Assembly: GCA_017643165.1 (NCBI GenBank)
Contig: JAEPNY010000001.1
Coordinates: forward strand, 496,001-560,000
Direction of reading: 5' to 3'
Length of the DNA: 64,000 nucleotides
Source of the DNA: Psychroserpens sp.
GTDB taxonomy: Bacteria > Bacteroidota > Bacteroidia > Flavobacteriales > Flavobacteriaceae
The notes beneath the pieces are model-generated. The model did no database searches. It saw only the letters and a program-made list of their open reading frames with translations, and was not told the origin of the DNA. This document shows, piece by piece, positions 33,968-42,206 of the stretch (the first letter of the stretch is position 1; each line of letters starts with the position of its first letter). The position numbers were made by a program, and so were the translations under genes.

Positions 33968-34839
33968 CAAAGATTGAACTTATATCCTATTGTAAAGTCT
34001 TGAGAAAAATTACCTTGGTTGTCTAAGAGAATTGCAAATAATTCGTTGTATGCTAAAGTAATAAAACTGTTCTCAGATATTCTAATATCGGCACCAATAC
34101 CAAATATAAAAGGCACATCAAATGCAGTTTCGTTGAATTCTTCCGTTGTAATCGTACCATTTGTATTTGTAGACACTACTGCATTAGAGAAATTCACGGT
34201 TGCGAATTTGACATTGGCATATAGACTAAATTTTGCCTTATTTATGGCGCGAAAGCGATAACCTAGTGCGAGTTCAGTAGTAGAGTATTGTAATTCATCT
34301 TGTTCTAATACATGCTTAATTTGAAAAAATGCAGCATGACGAGAAATTTGATTCACGTCTAAAACTTCTAATTCACCTCCAAATAAGGGCGTGGTCAAAT
34401 TATCTGGATTTGTAACAAACGGACTATTGGTAAGCCCACCAAAAACGCCTAATCTAAACAGCAGTTTGTTTCTAGATACTGTAGATTCATAAGTCGAATC
34501 TACTGTACTATTATAGTCGTCTATAAATTCAGATAAGCTGAAGAGCGTCAGATTAAGTCGTTTCGTAGATTTGGAATTGTCGGTCAATTCAGTCAGCAAG
34601 TCTCGATATTCAAATTGATATTTGCCGTCTACTTTAGTATTCTTTAATTCAACAATTGTATTGGTGTCAGTTCTCACAAAATATCGGTAGTTTCCATCGA
34701 TGATATTCCATAAGAGATCAAGTTTTCCCGAAACTTCTGTTTTTAGTTGTAATTCTTCACCTTCAATCATATATAATTCCTGAGCTTGGGACAATGAACA
34801 GGAGATTAGAAGGAAGAGTAAACAAATTAATTTTCGCAT
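33967..34839 (-). CDS. Putative outer-membrane beta-barrel protein
   Basis: A 290-residue exported protein with a signal peptide ending SLSQAQ. Residues about 125-290 alternate as amphipathic strands (LLFRLGVFGGL, ELALGYRFRA, FSLYANVKFATVNF, PFIFGIGADIRI) and end in FTIGYKFNL with a terminal aromatic-rich strand, as in small barrels. The N-terminal 120 residues resemble the flavobacterial signal module 'kFYDLIEGxxxLLxxYxxgxxrYF', here reduced. The ligand is unknown. Confidence 0.65.
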   Translation of the reverse strand: MRKLICLLFLLISCSLSQAQELYMIEGEELQLKTEVSGKLDLLWNIIDGNYRYFVRTDTNTIVELKNTKVDGKYQFEYRDLLTELTDNSKSTKRLNLTLFSLSEFIDDYNSTVDSTYESTVSRNKLLFRLGVFGGLTNSPFVTNPDNLTTPLFGGELEVLDVNQISRHAAFFQIKHVLEQDELQYSTTELALGYRFRAINKAKFSLYANVKFATVNFSNAVVSTNTNGTITTEEFNETAFDVPFIFGIGADIRISENSFITLAYNELFAILLDNQGNFSQDFTIGYKFNL

Positions 34840-34892
34840 GTGTTGTAGGATAAAGGTTATTGTAAATCTAAAAAAAATAAATGATAGTTAGA

Positions 34893-36020
34893 TTATTTCG
34901 AATAATGACGCCCTTTCCATTTATAGTTGCTAAATACAGAAGCAATTGCGACATAAATAGAAAAAAGGGGATAGAATAAGCTTGAAGCTATATAGGATAT
35001 CAAGAATTGCTCTTGTTCAAAAAATCGTGCCGACTTATATATCAATAAGAAATCAATAAGAATCTTTATAAAGAGAATATAAATTAAGGACTTAATTGAA
35101 ATTAAGCCTATTCCAAAAAATAGAGGTAAGCAAATTATAAGTCCATTCATGATCACCACAGTCAAGCCTGTTAGTTTTCCGAAGATCGAGTTATAATTTG
35201 TGGTCTTAGAGGCCCATCTAATGCGTTGTTGTTTAAGCAATTTAAAATTTGGTTCGGTTTGTGTTTTAACCGTAACGAGATTACTTTTTAGATAATGTAC
35301 CGCTTTTTTATTGACGCTTATTGCTTTCTGTAATAGAAAAACATCATCTCCACTTGCGATGTTCGTATTTCCTTCAAAACCATTGATATCAAAAAAGAAC
35401 TTTTTGGAATATACAAGATTAGCACCATTGCACATAAAAGGTTTGCCAATTCCAAAACTTCCTATGGTTGTTCCTTGCAAACTTAATAGTTCTAAAATTT
35501 GAAAACGATCTAAAAACGTAACTCCATTGGTATACGTTACTGGTCCCATTATGAAATTTGGTTTATAGTGCTGTATATAACTATCATAAGCATCTAACCA
35601 ATATTTTGGTACGATACAATCTGCATCTGAGGTCACGATCCAGTCATACTTGGTATTTTTTATACCTAAGGTAATCGCATCTTTTTTGGGCGCAGCACTT
35701 ATGCGTTCATTTGATAGTACTTTGAGGTCTAGAGATTGATATTTGCTATGCAATGTTTCAATAAGTTCGACAGATGAATCATTAGAGTCATCATCGATAA
35801 GAAGTATTTCAAAATGTGATTTCGGATAATTTAGGTGTGCTAAGGACGTAATTAGGTTTTCCAAATGATCAGACTCGTTTCTAAAAGGAATGATCAACGA
35901 GAATTTTGTTTTTGGGGTAACATCTGAAATGGTAAAATTAGAAACTTTGTCAAACCCATAAATAAAACTACCTATTATGAAAACATAAAGTGCGGTTATG
36001 ACGAATATGAGTAGTAGCAT
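34893..36020 (-). CDS. GT2 glycosyltransferase with membrane anchors
   Basis: A 375-residue protein. It has one N-terminal helix, then a GT-A domain with LIIPFRNESDHLENLI, IDDDSNDSS, the metal-binding SDADCIVP and the QQRIRW acceptor motif. Two or three C-terminal helices follow. Such processive-type enzymes transfer sugars to membrane lipids. It is coupled by one base to the flippase-like gene, implying joint work on a lipid-linked sugar. Confidence 0.85.
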   Translation of the reverse strand: MLLLIFVITALYVFIIGSFIYGFDKVSNFTISDVTPKTKFSLIIPFRNESDHLENLITSLAHLNYPKSHFEILLIDDDSNDSSVELIETLHSKYQSLDLKVLSNERISAAPKKDAITLGIKNTKYDWIVTSDADCIVPKYWLDAYDSYIQHYKPNFIMGPVTYTNGVTFLDRFQILELLSLQGTTIGSFGIGKPFMCNGANLVYSKKFFFDINGFEGNTNIASGDDVFLLQKAISVNKKAVHYLKSNLVTVKTQTEPNFKLLKQQRIRWASKTTNYNSIFGKLTGLTVVIMNGLIICLPLFFGIGLISIKSLIYILFIKILIDFLLIYKSARFFEQEQFLISYIASSLFYPLFSIYVAIASVFSNYKWKGRHYSK

Positions 36021-36994
36021 TACAAGTCGTTGGTTTTAGGTAAGTTAAAATTAAGTACATAAAAACTTCCAAAAATACTGGGAAGGACAAAGTTCAAAAG
36101 CCACATAATTGTAATTATCGATAAGGTTGTGAACGCATTAACACCAACAATCGAAAAGAGATATACTGCAACGCTACCTTTTATGACAACATCAAAAATA
36201 AAAATTGAAGGAATGATTGACGATATAAGGTACATTGAGGTAATTACGACCATCGCGTTATAGTAATTTACTCGAACGCCAAAAAAGTCTAATAAGATAT
36301 AAAACTGGAAAGAGAAGATTAAATAGCGCAGAAATGAAATCACAAATGCTTTAATCGCAATTGATTTAGAAAGCTGTCTAATAAATTCTTTCAAACGTTC
36401 TATAGAGAATCCTTTGATTCTGAATTTGTTTTGATGTAATCCGAAAACAGTGAAAATGGCGATTACAATAACAATTAATGAAAATTTTAATAGTCTGAAA
36501 TAATCAATTTGTAAGTTAAATTTTTGATGCATTATGGTGATTCCTATAATGCCTAAAATAAGTGTCACAGACATCTGCATCATATTACTGATTAAATTTA
36601 GGAGCATGATTTCTTTTCGTCTTGATCTTTCGAAATAGATTGCTTTAGCACCATATTCACCAATTCGGTTTGGTGTAAACAGCGACGCTGTTAGTGCTCC
36701 CAAGCTCTGCTCCATAGCATTTTTGAAGGAAATTTCTCTTATTGAACCGACTAAAGTCTTCCATTTTAAAATTTCAAAAAACCAATTAAAAATGGTTAAA
36801 ATGATTAAAAAAATGATGTTTTTGGCCGAAAACGCATCATTTCTCCGTAAAAAACGCAAAAACTCACCAAAATCTAAATCTTCGTTTGTAGTGAGTTTTT
36901 GATAAATAAAGTAAAAAGCCCCTACGACAATACTTAATTTGATAAGTACAAAAAAGAATTGTTTAGTTTTGTATGAAAGGCCTCCTATAAGCAT
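36020..36994 (-). CDS. LPG-synthase/AglD-like flippase-domain membrane protein
   Basis: A 324-residue protein with about eight helices. It belongs to the lysylphosphatidylglycerol synthase transmembrane family (signature LGALTASLFTPNRIGEYGAKAIYFERSRR). The family includes lipid flippase-like proteins often paired with GT2 enzymes. The frame extends to a TTG at 37030, but the ATG at 36994 avoids running into the divergent gene and is preferred. Confidence 0.8.
   Translation of the reverse strand: MLIGGLSYKTKQFFFVLIKLSIVVGAFYFIYQKLTTNEDLDFGEFLRFLRRNDAFSAKNIIFLIILTIFNWFFEILKWKTLVGSIREISFKNAMEQSLGALTASLFTPNRIGEYGAKAIYFERSRRKEIMLLNLISNMMQMSVTLILGIIGITIMHQKFNLQIDYFRLLKFSLIVIVIAIFTVFGLHQNKFRIKGFSIERLKEFIRQLSKSIAIKAFVISFLRYLIFSFQFYILLDFFGVRVNYYNAMVVITSMYLISSIIPSIFIFDVVIKGSVAVYLFSIVGVNAFTTLSIITIMWLLNFVLPSIFGSFYVLNFNLPKTNDL
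36938..36971 (+). promoter_or_regulatory. Promoter of the outer-membrane protein/ruvC unit
   Basis: TTTG at 36938-36941 and TAGTTTTG at 36964-36971 with a 22-bp spacer. It overlaps the start of the divergent flippase-like gene. Confidence 0.45.
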
Positions 36995-37014
36995 GGCACA
37001 ATTTAAATCTTTAT

Positions 37015-37659
37015 ATGCAAATGTCCTCAAATTTTAAACCTCAATTACTTGCAACCTTTTTGGCTGTGTTTTGCATTGTCTTTGCTGGTCAAGCGCAACG
37101 TGATACAAATAAATGGAAAGCACAAATTGCGCTCGGTATTAACAGTCCTTCGTCGTCTGGATTTGTGGATGGCTTTGTTGCAAAGTCAATAAATTTTCCG
37201 ACGGTAAATCTCGGTATTCAGCATATGTTTAAACCACAGCTAGGCGCGAAATTAGATTTTGGATTTAATCGATTTTCAAGTGATGATAGTAGTCTGGTCG
37301 AGTTCAAAACCAATTATTCAAGAATCAATGCCCAGATCGTATATGACCCAAGTGAGAGTCTGCAATTTCTTCCGCAACGTATGGGTTTAGTGGCTCATGC
37401 AGGACCTGGGTATACCTTTATTAAACCCTTAGGTGATTTTGGAGCAAATAACATTTCGTTTTTGAACCTTATGGGTGGTTTAGAAATTCATTATGGATTG
37501 ACACAACGTATGTCGGTTTATACCGATGTCTCTTATATTCTTGGATTTGCAGGAGATTTTGATCCTGTGACTGATGGCTTTGGTTCCTTTAATGGTAATT
37601 TATTAACCGTGACTTTCGGATTGACCTTTTCAATAAGTGGTTGTCAATATTGTGATTAA
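37015..37659 (+). CDS. Outer-membrane beta-barrel protein (OmpA-barrel-like)
   Basis: A 214-residue exported barrel. The signal peptide ends FAGQAQ. Eight alternating strands follow (INSPSSSGF, PTVNLGIQHMF, LGAKLDFGFNRF, MGLVAHAGPGYTF, GLEIHYGLTQRMSVYTDVSY). It lacks the OmpA peptidoglycan-binding domain. The end LTFSISGCQYCD carries two cysteines. The stop overlaps the ruvC start by a base. Confidence 0.78.
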   Translation: MQMSSNFKPQLLATFLAVFCIVFAGQAQRDTNKWKAQIALGINSPSSSGFVDGFVAKSINFPTVNLGIQHMFKPQLGAKLDFGFNRFSSDDSSLVEFKTNYSRINAQIVYDPSESLQFLPQRMGLVAHAGPGYTFIKPLGDFGANNISFLNLMGGLEIHYGLTQRMSVYTDVSYILGFAGDFDPVTDGFGSFNGNLLTVTFGLTFSISGCQYCD

Positions 37660-38213
37660 TGAGTAACGAAAAGATTATATTAGGAATTGACCCAGGAACA
37701 ACCGTGATGGGTTTTGGATTGATCAAAGTCGTTGGCAAATCAATGACGTTCTTGCAATTGAATGAACTGGATTTAAAAAAATATTCAGATCATTATTTAA
37801 AGTTAAAGCTCATTTTTGAACGTACGGTTGAACTCATTGATACACATCATCCAGATGAGATTGCTATTGAAGCGCCATTCTTTGGAAAGAATGTTCAGAG
37901 TATGCTAAAGTTAGGTCGTGCTCAAGGTGTTGCCATGGCTGCAGGATTATCTCGAGAAGTTCCTATTACAGAGTACTCTCCAAAAAAAATCAAAATGGCC
38001 ATAACTGGTAACGGAAATGCGAGTAAAGAGCAAGTGGCAAAAATGCTTCAAAGTTTATTGAATCTAAAGACGCTGCCCAAAAATTTAGATGCGACAGATG
38101 GATTAGCCGCTGCAGTATGCCATTTCTATAATCAAGGGCGTGTTAATGTAGGTAAAAGCTATTCGGGTTGGGCAGCATTTGTGAAGCAGAATGAAAAACG
38201 CATCGATAAATAA
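37659..38213 (+). CDS. ruvC: Holliday junction resolvase RuvC
   Basis: A 184-residue nuclease that cuts Holliday junctions with RuvAB. Catalytic acidic residues are visible in GIDPGT, AIEAPFFGKN (Glu) and the C-terminal DATDGLAAA. The length is normal. It is coupled to the barrel-protein gene by TAATG and followed by hemW. Confidence 0.95.
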   Translation: MSNEKIILGIDPGTTVMGFGLIKVVGKSMTFLQLNELDLKKYSDHYLKLKLIFERTVELIDTHHPDEIAIEAPFFGKNVQSMLKLGRAQGVAMAAGLSREVPITEYSPKKIKMAITGNGNASKEQVAKMLQSLLNLKTLPKNLDATDGLAAAVCHFYNQGRVNVGKSYSGWAAFVKQNEKRIDK

Positions 38214-38248
38214 ATTAGTAGTCTTCTAACCGTTTAAAACCGATTGTC

Positions 38249-39382
38249 ATTTCAGGTATTTATATCCACATACCATTTTGCAAACAAGCGTGTCACTATT
38301 GTGATTTTCATTTTTCGACGTCCTTGAAGAAAAAGAATGAAATGATAGAAGCAATTATCATTGAGTTGCAACTTCGAAAGCAAGAGTACACTGGGCAAAC
38401 AGTTGAAACCATATATTTTGGAGGTGGTACACCAAGCCTTCTTTCAAACGAAGAATTACAGTTGATACTCGGTGCCGTAGACACGCACTATGATGTCATA
38501 GTTGATCCAGAAATAACCTTAGAAGCTAATCCTGATGATCTCTCTGTCACTCGAATAAAGGCGCTAGCTCAAACGCCAATTAATCGATTGAGTATTGGCA
38601 TACAGTCCTTTTTTGATGAAGATTTAAAACTCATGAATCGCGCTCATAATTCTGAAGAGGCTCGAAAGTGCCTTAAGGAAGCCACGAAACATTTTGAAAA
38701 TATTACTGTTGATTTGATTTATGGAATTCCTGGAATGAGCAAGGAGCGTTGGATTCAAAATATTGAGGAAGCCTTAAGTTATAACATTTCTCATATATCA
38801 AGCTATGCTCTAACAGTAGAACCAAAAACGGCATTGGCATCATTCATTCAAAAAGGGATCGTTGACAATGTAAATGACGACGAAGCTCAAGAACATTTCC
38901 ATTTGCTTATTGATAGATTAGATGAAGCAGGCTTTATTCACTACGAGATCTCCAATTTTGGAAAAGAAGGCTTTTTTAGTAAAAATAATACGGCCTATTG
39001 GCAAGGTAAATCGTACTTAGGGATTGGGCCATCTGCTCATTCATTTGATGGTCACAATCGTGGTTGGAACATTAGAAATAATACAAGATACATCAAGACC
39101 ATTAACGATGGTATGCTCCCGATGGAGATTGAACATCTTTCGGTTACCGACAAGTATAATGAATATATCATGACTGGATTACGAACCATATGGGGCGTTT
39201 CTTTGAATAAGGTTGAAAAGGATTTTGGTAAATCTTATAAAGACTATGTATTACTTCAGGCACAACCACTTATAAATGAACATTTGTTGTATATTGATGA
39301 TGATAAGTTATTGGTTACCAAGAAAGGAAAATTCCTTAGTGATGGAATTGCCTCAGATTTGTTTAAGCTCAATTTAGAATGA
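38249..39382 (+). CDS. hemW: Radical SAM heme chaperone HemW, with a non-standard start
   Basis: A 377-residue radical SAM protein. The cluster motif C-x3-C-x2-C is FCKQACHYC (Cys11, 15, 18), preceded by the conserved GIYIHIP. Later motifs are FGGGTPSLL, ANPDDL and NRLSIGIQSF. An obvious start, TTG at 38324, would remove the cluster motif. Between the upstream in-frame stop (38219) and the motif there is no ATG, GTG, TTG or CTG. The ATT at 38249 gives MSGIYIHIPFC, the family's normal start, and is my choice. HemW is thought to deliver heme and is not a coproporphyrinogen oxidase. Confidence 0.82.
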   Translation: MSGIYIHIPFCKQACHYCDFHFSTSLKKKNEMIEAIIIELQLRKQEYTGQTVETIYFGGGTPSLLSNEELQLILGAVDTHYDVIVDPEITLEANPDDLSVTRIKALAQTPINRLSIGIQSFFDEDLKLMNRAHNSEEARKCLKEATKHFENITVDLIYGIPGMSKERWIQNIEEALSYNISHISSYALTVEPKTALASFIQKGIVDNVNDDEAQEHFHLLIDRLDEAGFIHYEISNFGKEGFFSKNNTAYWQGKSYLGIGPSAHSFDGHNRGWNIRNNTRYIKTINDGMLPMEIEHLSVTDKYNEYIMTGLRTIWGVSLNKVEKDFGKSYKDYVLLQAQPLINEHLLYIDDDKLLVTKKGKFLSDGIASDLFKLNLE

Positions 39383-40128
39383 TAGCAACAATACAATACA
39401 ATTCAAGAAAACTTCAAATTGATCTATCTAAGCCATTAGATATTTCAATTCCGTTGCGTGCATCGACTTCTAATGTCAATGCGTGGTATATTGATGAACC
39501 AAAAATTGCACCAGTGGTTATGGAAGATGATGTTATTAGTGTCGCTAAAGGCGCTTCGGTTAATTTTAATAACATACAATTTAATCCGCATGCGCATGGC
39601 ACACACACTGAATGCGTTGGTCATATCACCGAAACTGTTCATTCGGTTAATCAAAATTTAAAGCAATTTTTCTTTTTAGCAGAAGTGATCACGATAGCAC
39701 CTGAAGTTCGAGGAGAAGATACCGTAATCTCTAAGGCTCAGTTGCAGTTCGCCTTAGGTAATAAGAAGCGAGACGCCCTTGTTATTAGGACTTTGCCGAA
39801 TACAAATGAGAAATTATCTGCGCACTATTCCCATACCAATTGGACTTATTTTGAAGATGATGCTATGGAATTATTAGTTAAAAAAGGGATTAAACATTTA
39901 TTAATAGATCAACCAAGTGTCGATAGGGAAGAAGATGGCGGTGAGTTACGCGGACATAATATTTTCTGGAACACTGCTGGGCCAATACGAAAAGGGAGCA
40001 CGATTACCGAGTTCATTTTTGTACCTAATGACATTGATGACGGTGAGTACTTTTTAAATCTTCAGATTGCGCCATTTGAAAATGATGCAACGCCTAGTAA
40101 ACCCGTTTTGTATAAGACCATCAGTTAA
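39379..40128 (+). CDS. Cyclase-family metal hydrolase (kynurenine formamidase-like)
   Basis: A 249-residue protein with the zinc motif HAHGTHTECVGH of the cyclase/KynB family and a second metal-site region DQPSVDREEDGG. Members hydrolyse formamides or cyclise small acids. The substrate is uncertain. It overlaps hemW by 4 bases (ATGA). Confidence 0.8.
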   Translation: MIATIQYNSRKLQIDLSKPLDISIPLRASTSNVNAWYIDEPKIAPVVMEDDVISVAKGASVNFNNIQFNPHAHGTHTECVGHITETVHSVNQNLKQFFFLAEVITIAPEVRGEDTVISKAQLQFALGNKKRDALVIRTLPNTNEKLSAHYSHTNWTYFEDDAMELLVKKGIKHLLIDQPSVDREEDGGELRGHNIFWNTAGPIRKGSTITEFIFVPNDIDDGEYFLNLQIAPFENDATPSKPVLYKTIS

Positions 40129-40170
40129 CATGTAACTTTTCGGACTAATACGTGTCCAATATTTACAATT

Positions 40171-40779
40171 ATGGAAACATTTTTTATAATTATAATAAGC
40201 ATACTTATCACTTTAGGAATTATGACTGTGGTAAGACAAATGCAAACTAGGAAGCTTACTAAGCAACAGTCTGTGTTGTTATTAGACAAAGTGAAACGCG
40301 TTTGTAAGTTTATTACAGTTGAAGGTGATTTTGCTGAAATCTATCATTATGAGGATGTCAAAGAAAAGTTTTTAAAGCTTATTACGAGCAAAAAGAAAGC
40401 GTTGGTGGTAATCAATGCCAAGGCACATGTAGGATTTGATCTTACCAAAGTTCAAATGAGTACAGATCCTAAAACCAAACGTGTTGTCTTATCTCATTTC
40501 CCGCAACCTGAGATATTATCTATAGAAACCGACATCAATTATTACGATAAGAAAGACGGGATGCTCAATAAGTTTGAAGCTTCAGATCTCACAGAATTAC
40601 ACAATCAAGCTAAATCGCATATTAGAGATAAGATTCCGCAAAGTGGTTTGTATGGGATTGCTAGAGGAGAGGCTTTAGAAGTGATACATTTGATCGAGAC
40701 CATCGTGAGTACGATTGGATGGAAGTTGGACTATTCGGCTTTGAAGATTAGTGGTGAGGATAAAAAATTATTGGAATGA
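40171..40779 (+). CDS. DUF4230 protein
   Basis: A 202-residue protein with one N-terminal membrane helix (FFIIIISILITLGIMTVV) and a soluble beta-rich domain (VCKFITVEGDFAEIYHY, KALVVINAKAHVGFDLTKV). This is typical of DUF4230, a family of unknown function. The soluble part should face the periplasm or cytosol as a membrane-tethered domain. The MmcQ gene overlaps its end by 4 bases. Confidence 0.8.
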   Translation: METFFIIIISILITLGIMTVVRQMQTRKLTKQQSVLLLDKVKRVCKFITVEGDFAEIYHYEDVKEKFLKLITSKKKALVVINAKAHVGFDLTKVQMSTDPKTKRVVLSHFPQPEILSIETDINYYDKKDGMLNKFEASDLTELHNQAKSHIRDKIPQSGLYGIARGEALEVIHLIETIVSTIGWKLDYSALKISGEDKKLLE

Positions 40780-41138
40780 ACATCGAAGAGTTTAGAAATT
40801 ACTGCATGCAGAAAAAGGAAGTTTCTGTACATTTTCCTTTTGATAATGATACTCTTGTTTTTAAAGTATTAGGTAAGATGTTTGCATTAGCGTCATTAAA
40901 ACGTTGGGAGCAAGGAGAAGGCTTTATCAATTTGAAATGCGACCCTGATTATGCCCAGGAATTGAGAGAGCAGTATGACAGCATCAAACCTGGCTATCAC
41001 ATGCACAAACAGCAGTGGAATAGTGTTTATATTCACAATCAAGACCTTCCACCTAAACTAGTACTCGATCTTATAGATCATTCTTATGATATGGTCGTAA
41101 AGGGCATGCCTAAATCGAAGCAAAAATTAGTGCAATAA
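40776..41138 (+). CDS. MmcQ/YjbR-family protein
   Basis: A 120-residue protein of the MmcQ/YjbR double-wing fold, with MNIEEFRNYCMQKKEVSVHFPFDNDTLVFKV, LKCDPDYAQELREQY, GYHMHKQQWNSV and LIDHSYDMVVKGM. The family is often described as DNA-binding, but no function is settled. It is the last gene before the signalling operon. Confidence 0.88.
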   Translation: MNIEEFRNYCMQKKEVSVHFPFDNDTLVFKVLGKMFALASLKRWEQGEGFINLKCDPDYAQELREQYDSIKPGYHMHKQQWNSVYIHNQDLPPKLVLDLIDHSYDMVVKGMPKSKQKLVQ

Positions 41139-41141
41139 CCA

Positions 41142-41227
41142 TTCGTCGACACTTATCTGCCACCCGTAGACACTTAAATTAGATTAATCGAAATAAACAC
41201 TTAGTTAGCACTTGTAGTAGTATTTTG
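41142..41227 (+). promoter_or_regulatory. LytTR-type site A: three direct half-sites before the H-NOX operon
   Basis: Half-sites CGTCGACACTT (41144), CGTAGACACTT (41165) and AATCGAAATAA (41186) step by exactly 21 bp. A -7-like TATTTTG starts at 41221, 79 bp after the TTCGTC at 41142. The promoter-proximal half-site lies 34 bp before the -7 box. The downstream operon encodes the proposed regulator, so this would be autoregulation. Confidence 0.7.
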
Positions 41228-41253
41228 CTTCATTGAACCACATATACCCTCTA

Positions 41254-41667
41254 ATGAAAAACGCACTAAAAATACTATTAATTGAAGATGATACTATTGA
41301 AGTGATGAAGCTGAATCGAGCGACGTCATCGTTAAATATGAATCACCAAATAATAGAAGCTAAAAATGGAGAAGTAGCTTTAGAACTATTAAAGGACCAT
41401 TCAGCTTTACCAGATATTATTCTATTGGATTTAAACATGCCTAAAATCAATGGTATCGAGTTTCTTAGAATATTAAAGAATGATGATCGTTTAAAATACA
41501 TTCCAACAATTATCTTGACGACTTCAAATAATCAAAAAGATCTTTTAGAATGTTATAAAATCGGAATTGCCGGATATGTTTTAAAACCTTTAAAATATGA
41601 AGAATACGTTTCGAAAATAGAGAAATTATTAGCATATTGGCGTATGAATGAATTAATTGAAGCCTAA
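41254..41667 (+). CDS. Single-domain response regulator (Rcp1-like)
   Basis: A 137-residue receiver with no output domain: LLIEDDTIE, phospho-acceptor Asp59 in ILLDLNMPKINGIEFL, ILTTSNN and KPLKYEEY. A TTG further upstream (41233) is in frame, but the ATG at 41254 starts one short turn before the first strand. It lies one base before the H-NOX gene. A free receiver beside a kinase, an Hpt protein and a DNA-binding regulator suits the middle step of a phosphorelay. Confidence 0.92.
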   Translation: MKNALKILLIEDDTIEVMKLNRATSSLNMNHQIIEAKNGEVALELLKDHSALPDIILLDLNMPKINGIEFLRILKNDDRLKYIPTIILTTSNNQKDLLECYKIGIAGYVLKPLKYEEYVSKIEKLLAYWRMNELIEA

Positions 41668-42206
41668 TGAAAGGAATAATATTTACAGAGTTTTTAGAAT
41701 TGGTCGAAGATAAGTTTGGCCTAGGTATGGTTGACAAGATTATTTCGCAATCTGAACTGGATTCAGGAGGAATTTATACCTCTGTAGGAACATATGAGTT
41801 TTCAGAAATGTTGCAACTTATATCTCATTTAAGTAACAATACAGATATTTCAGTAGATGATCTATTAATGGTCTATTCAGAGCACTTATTTTCAGTGCTT
41901 GTTAAAACACATCCAGATCTGGTCAAGCATTATAAAGACCCTATGGATCTTTTAGCTTCTATTGAAAATCACATTCATGTAGAGGTTCAGAAGATTTATC
42001 CTGAAGCACAATTGCCAACATTTGAACTTGAAGAACGTACCGAAGAAAAAATGGTTATGGTCTATAAATCGGAAAGAGCCTTATATATGTTAGGTAAAGG
42101 CTTAATGCTAGAAACATTTAAACTATTTGATGTTCCTGTAACCATAGATTATGAAAAATTAAATGATAAAGGTACCGAGGTGCGATTTATTGTAAATAAA
42201 CAATGA
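41667..42206 (+). CDS. H-NOX (heme NO/O2-binding) sensor protein
   Basis: A 179-residue stand-alone H-NOX protein. It starts MKGIIFTEFLELVEDKFG, followed by GGIYTSVGTYEFSEM. The proximal heme ligand is His104 (ENHIHVEVQKIYPEA). The heme-propionate motif YxSxR is complete (Tyr133, Ser135, Arg137 in VYKSERAL). H-NOX proteins bind NO, and in anaerobes O2, and control kinases or cyclic-di-GMP enzymes encoded next to them. Stop and start overlap with both neighbours, so it is co-translated with the kinase. Whether it senses NO, O2 or CO cannot be fixed from sequence. NO is most likely. Confidence 0.9.
   Translation: MKGIIFTEFLELVEDKFGLGMVDKIISQSELDSGGIYTSVGTYEFSEMLQLISHLSNNTDISVDDLLMVYSEHLFSVLVKTHPDLVKHYKDPMDLLASIENHIHVEVQKIYPEAQLPTFELEERTEEKMVMVYKSERALYMLGKGLMLETFKLFDVPVTIDYEKLNDKGTEVRFIVNKQ

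Noticed and set aside
41142-41175. Reading the repeats before the H-NOX operon as a transposon end or attachment site
   Set aside because: The same motif recurs at four other promoters at fixed distance from -7 boxes, and no mobile genes are present.
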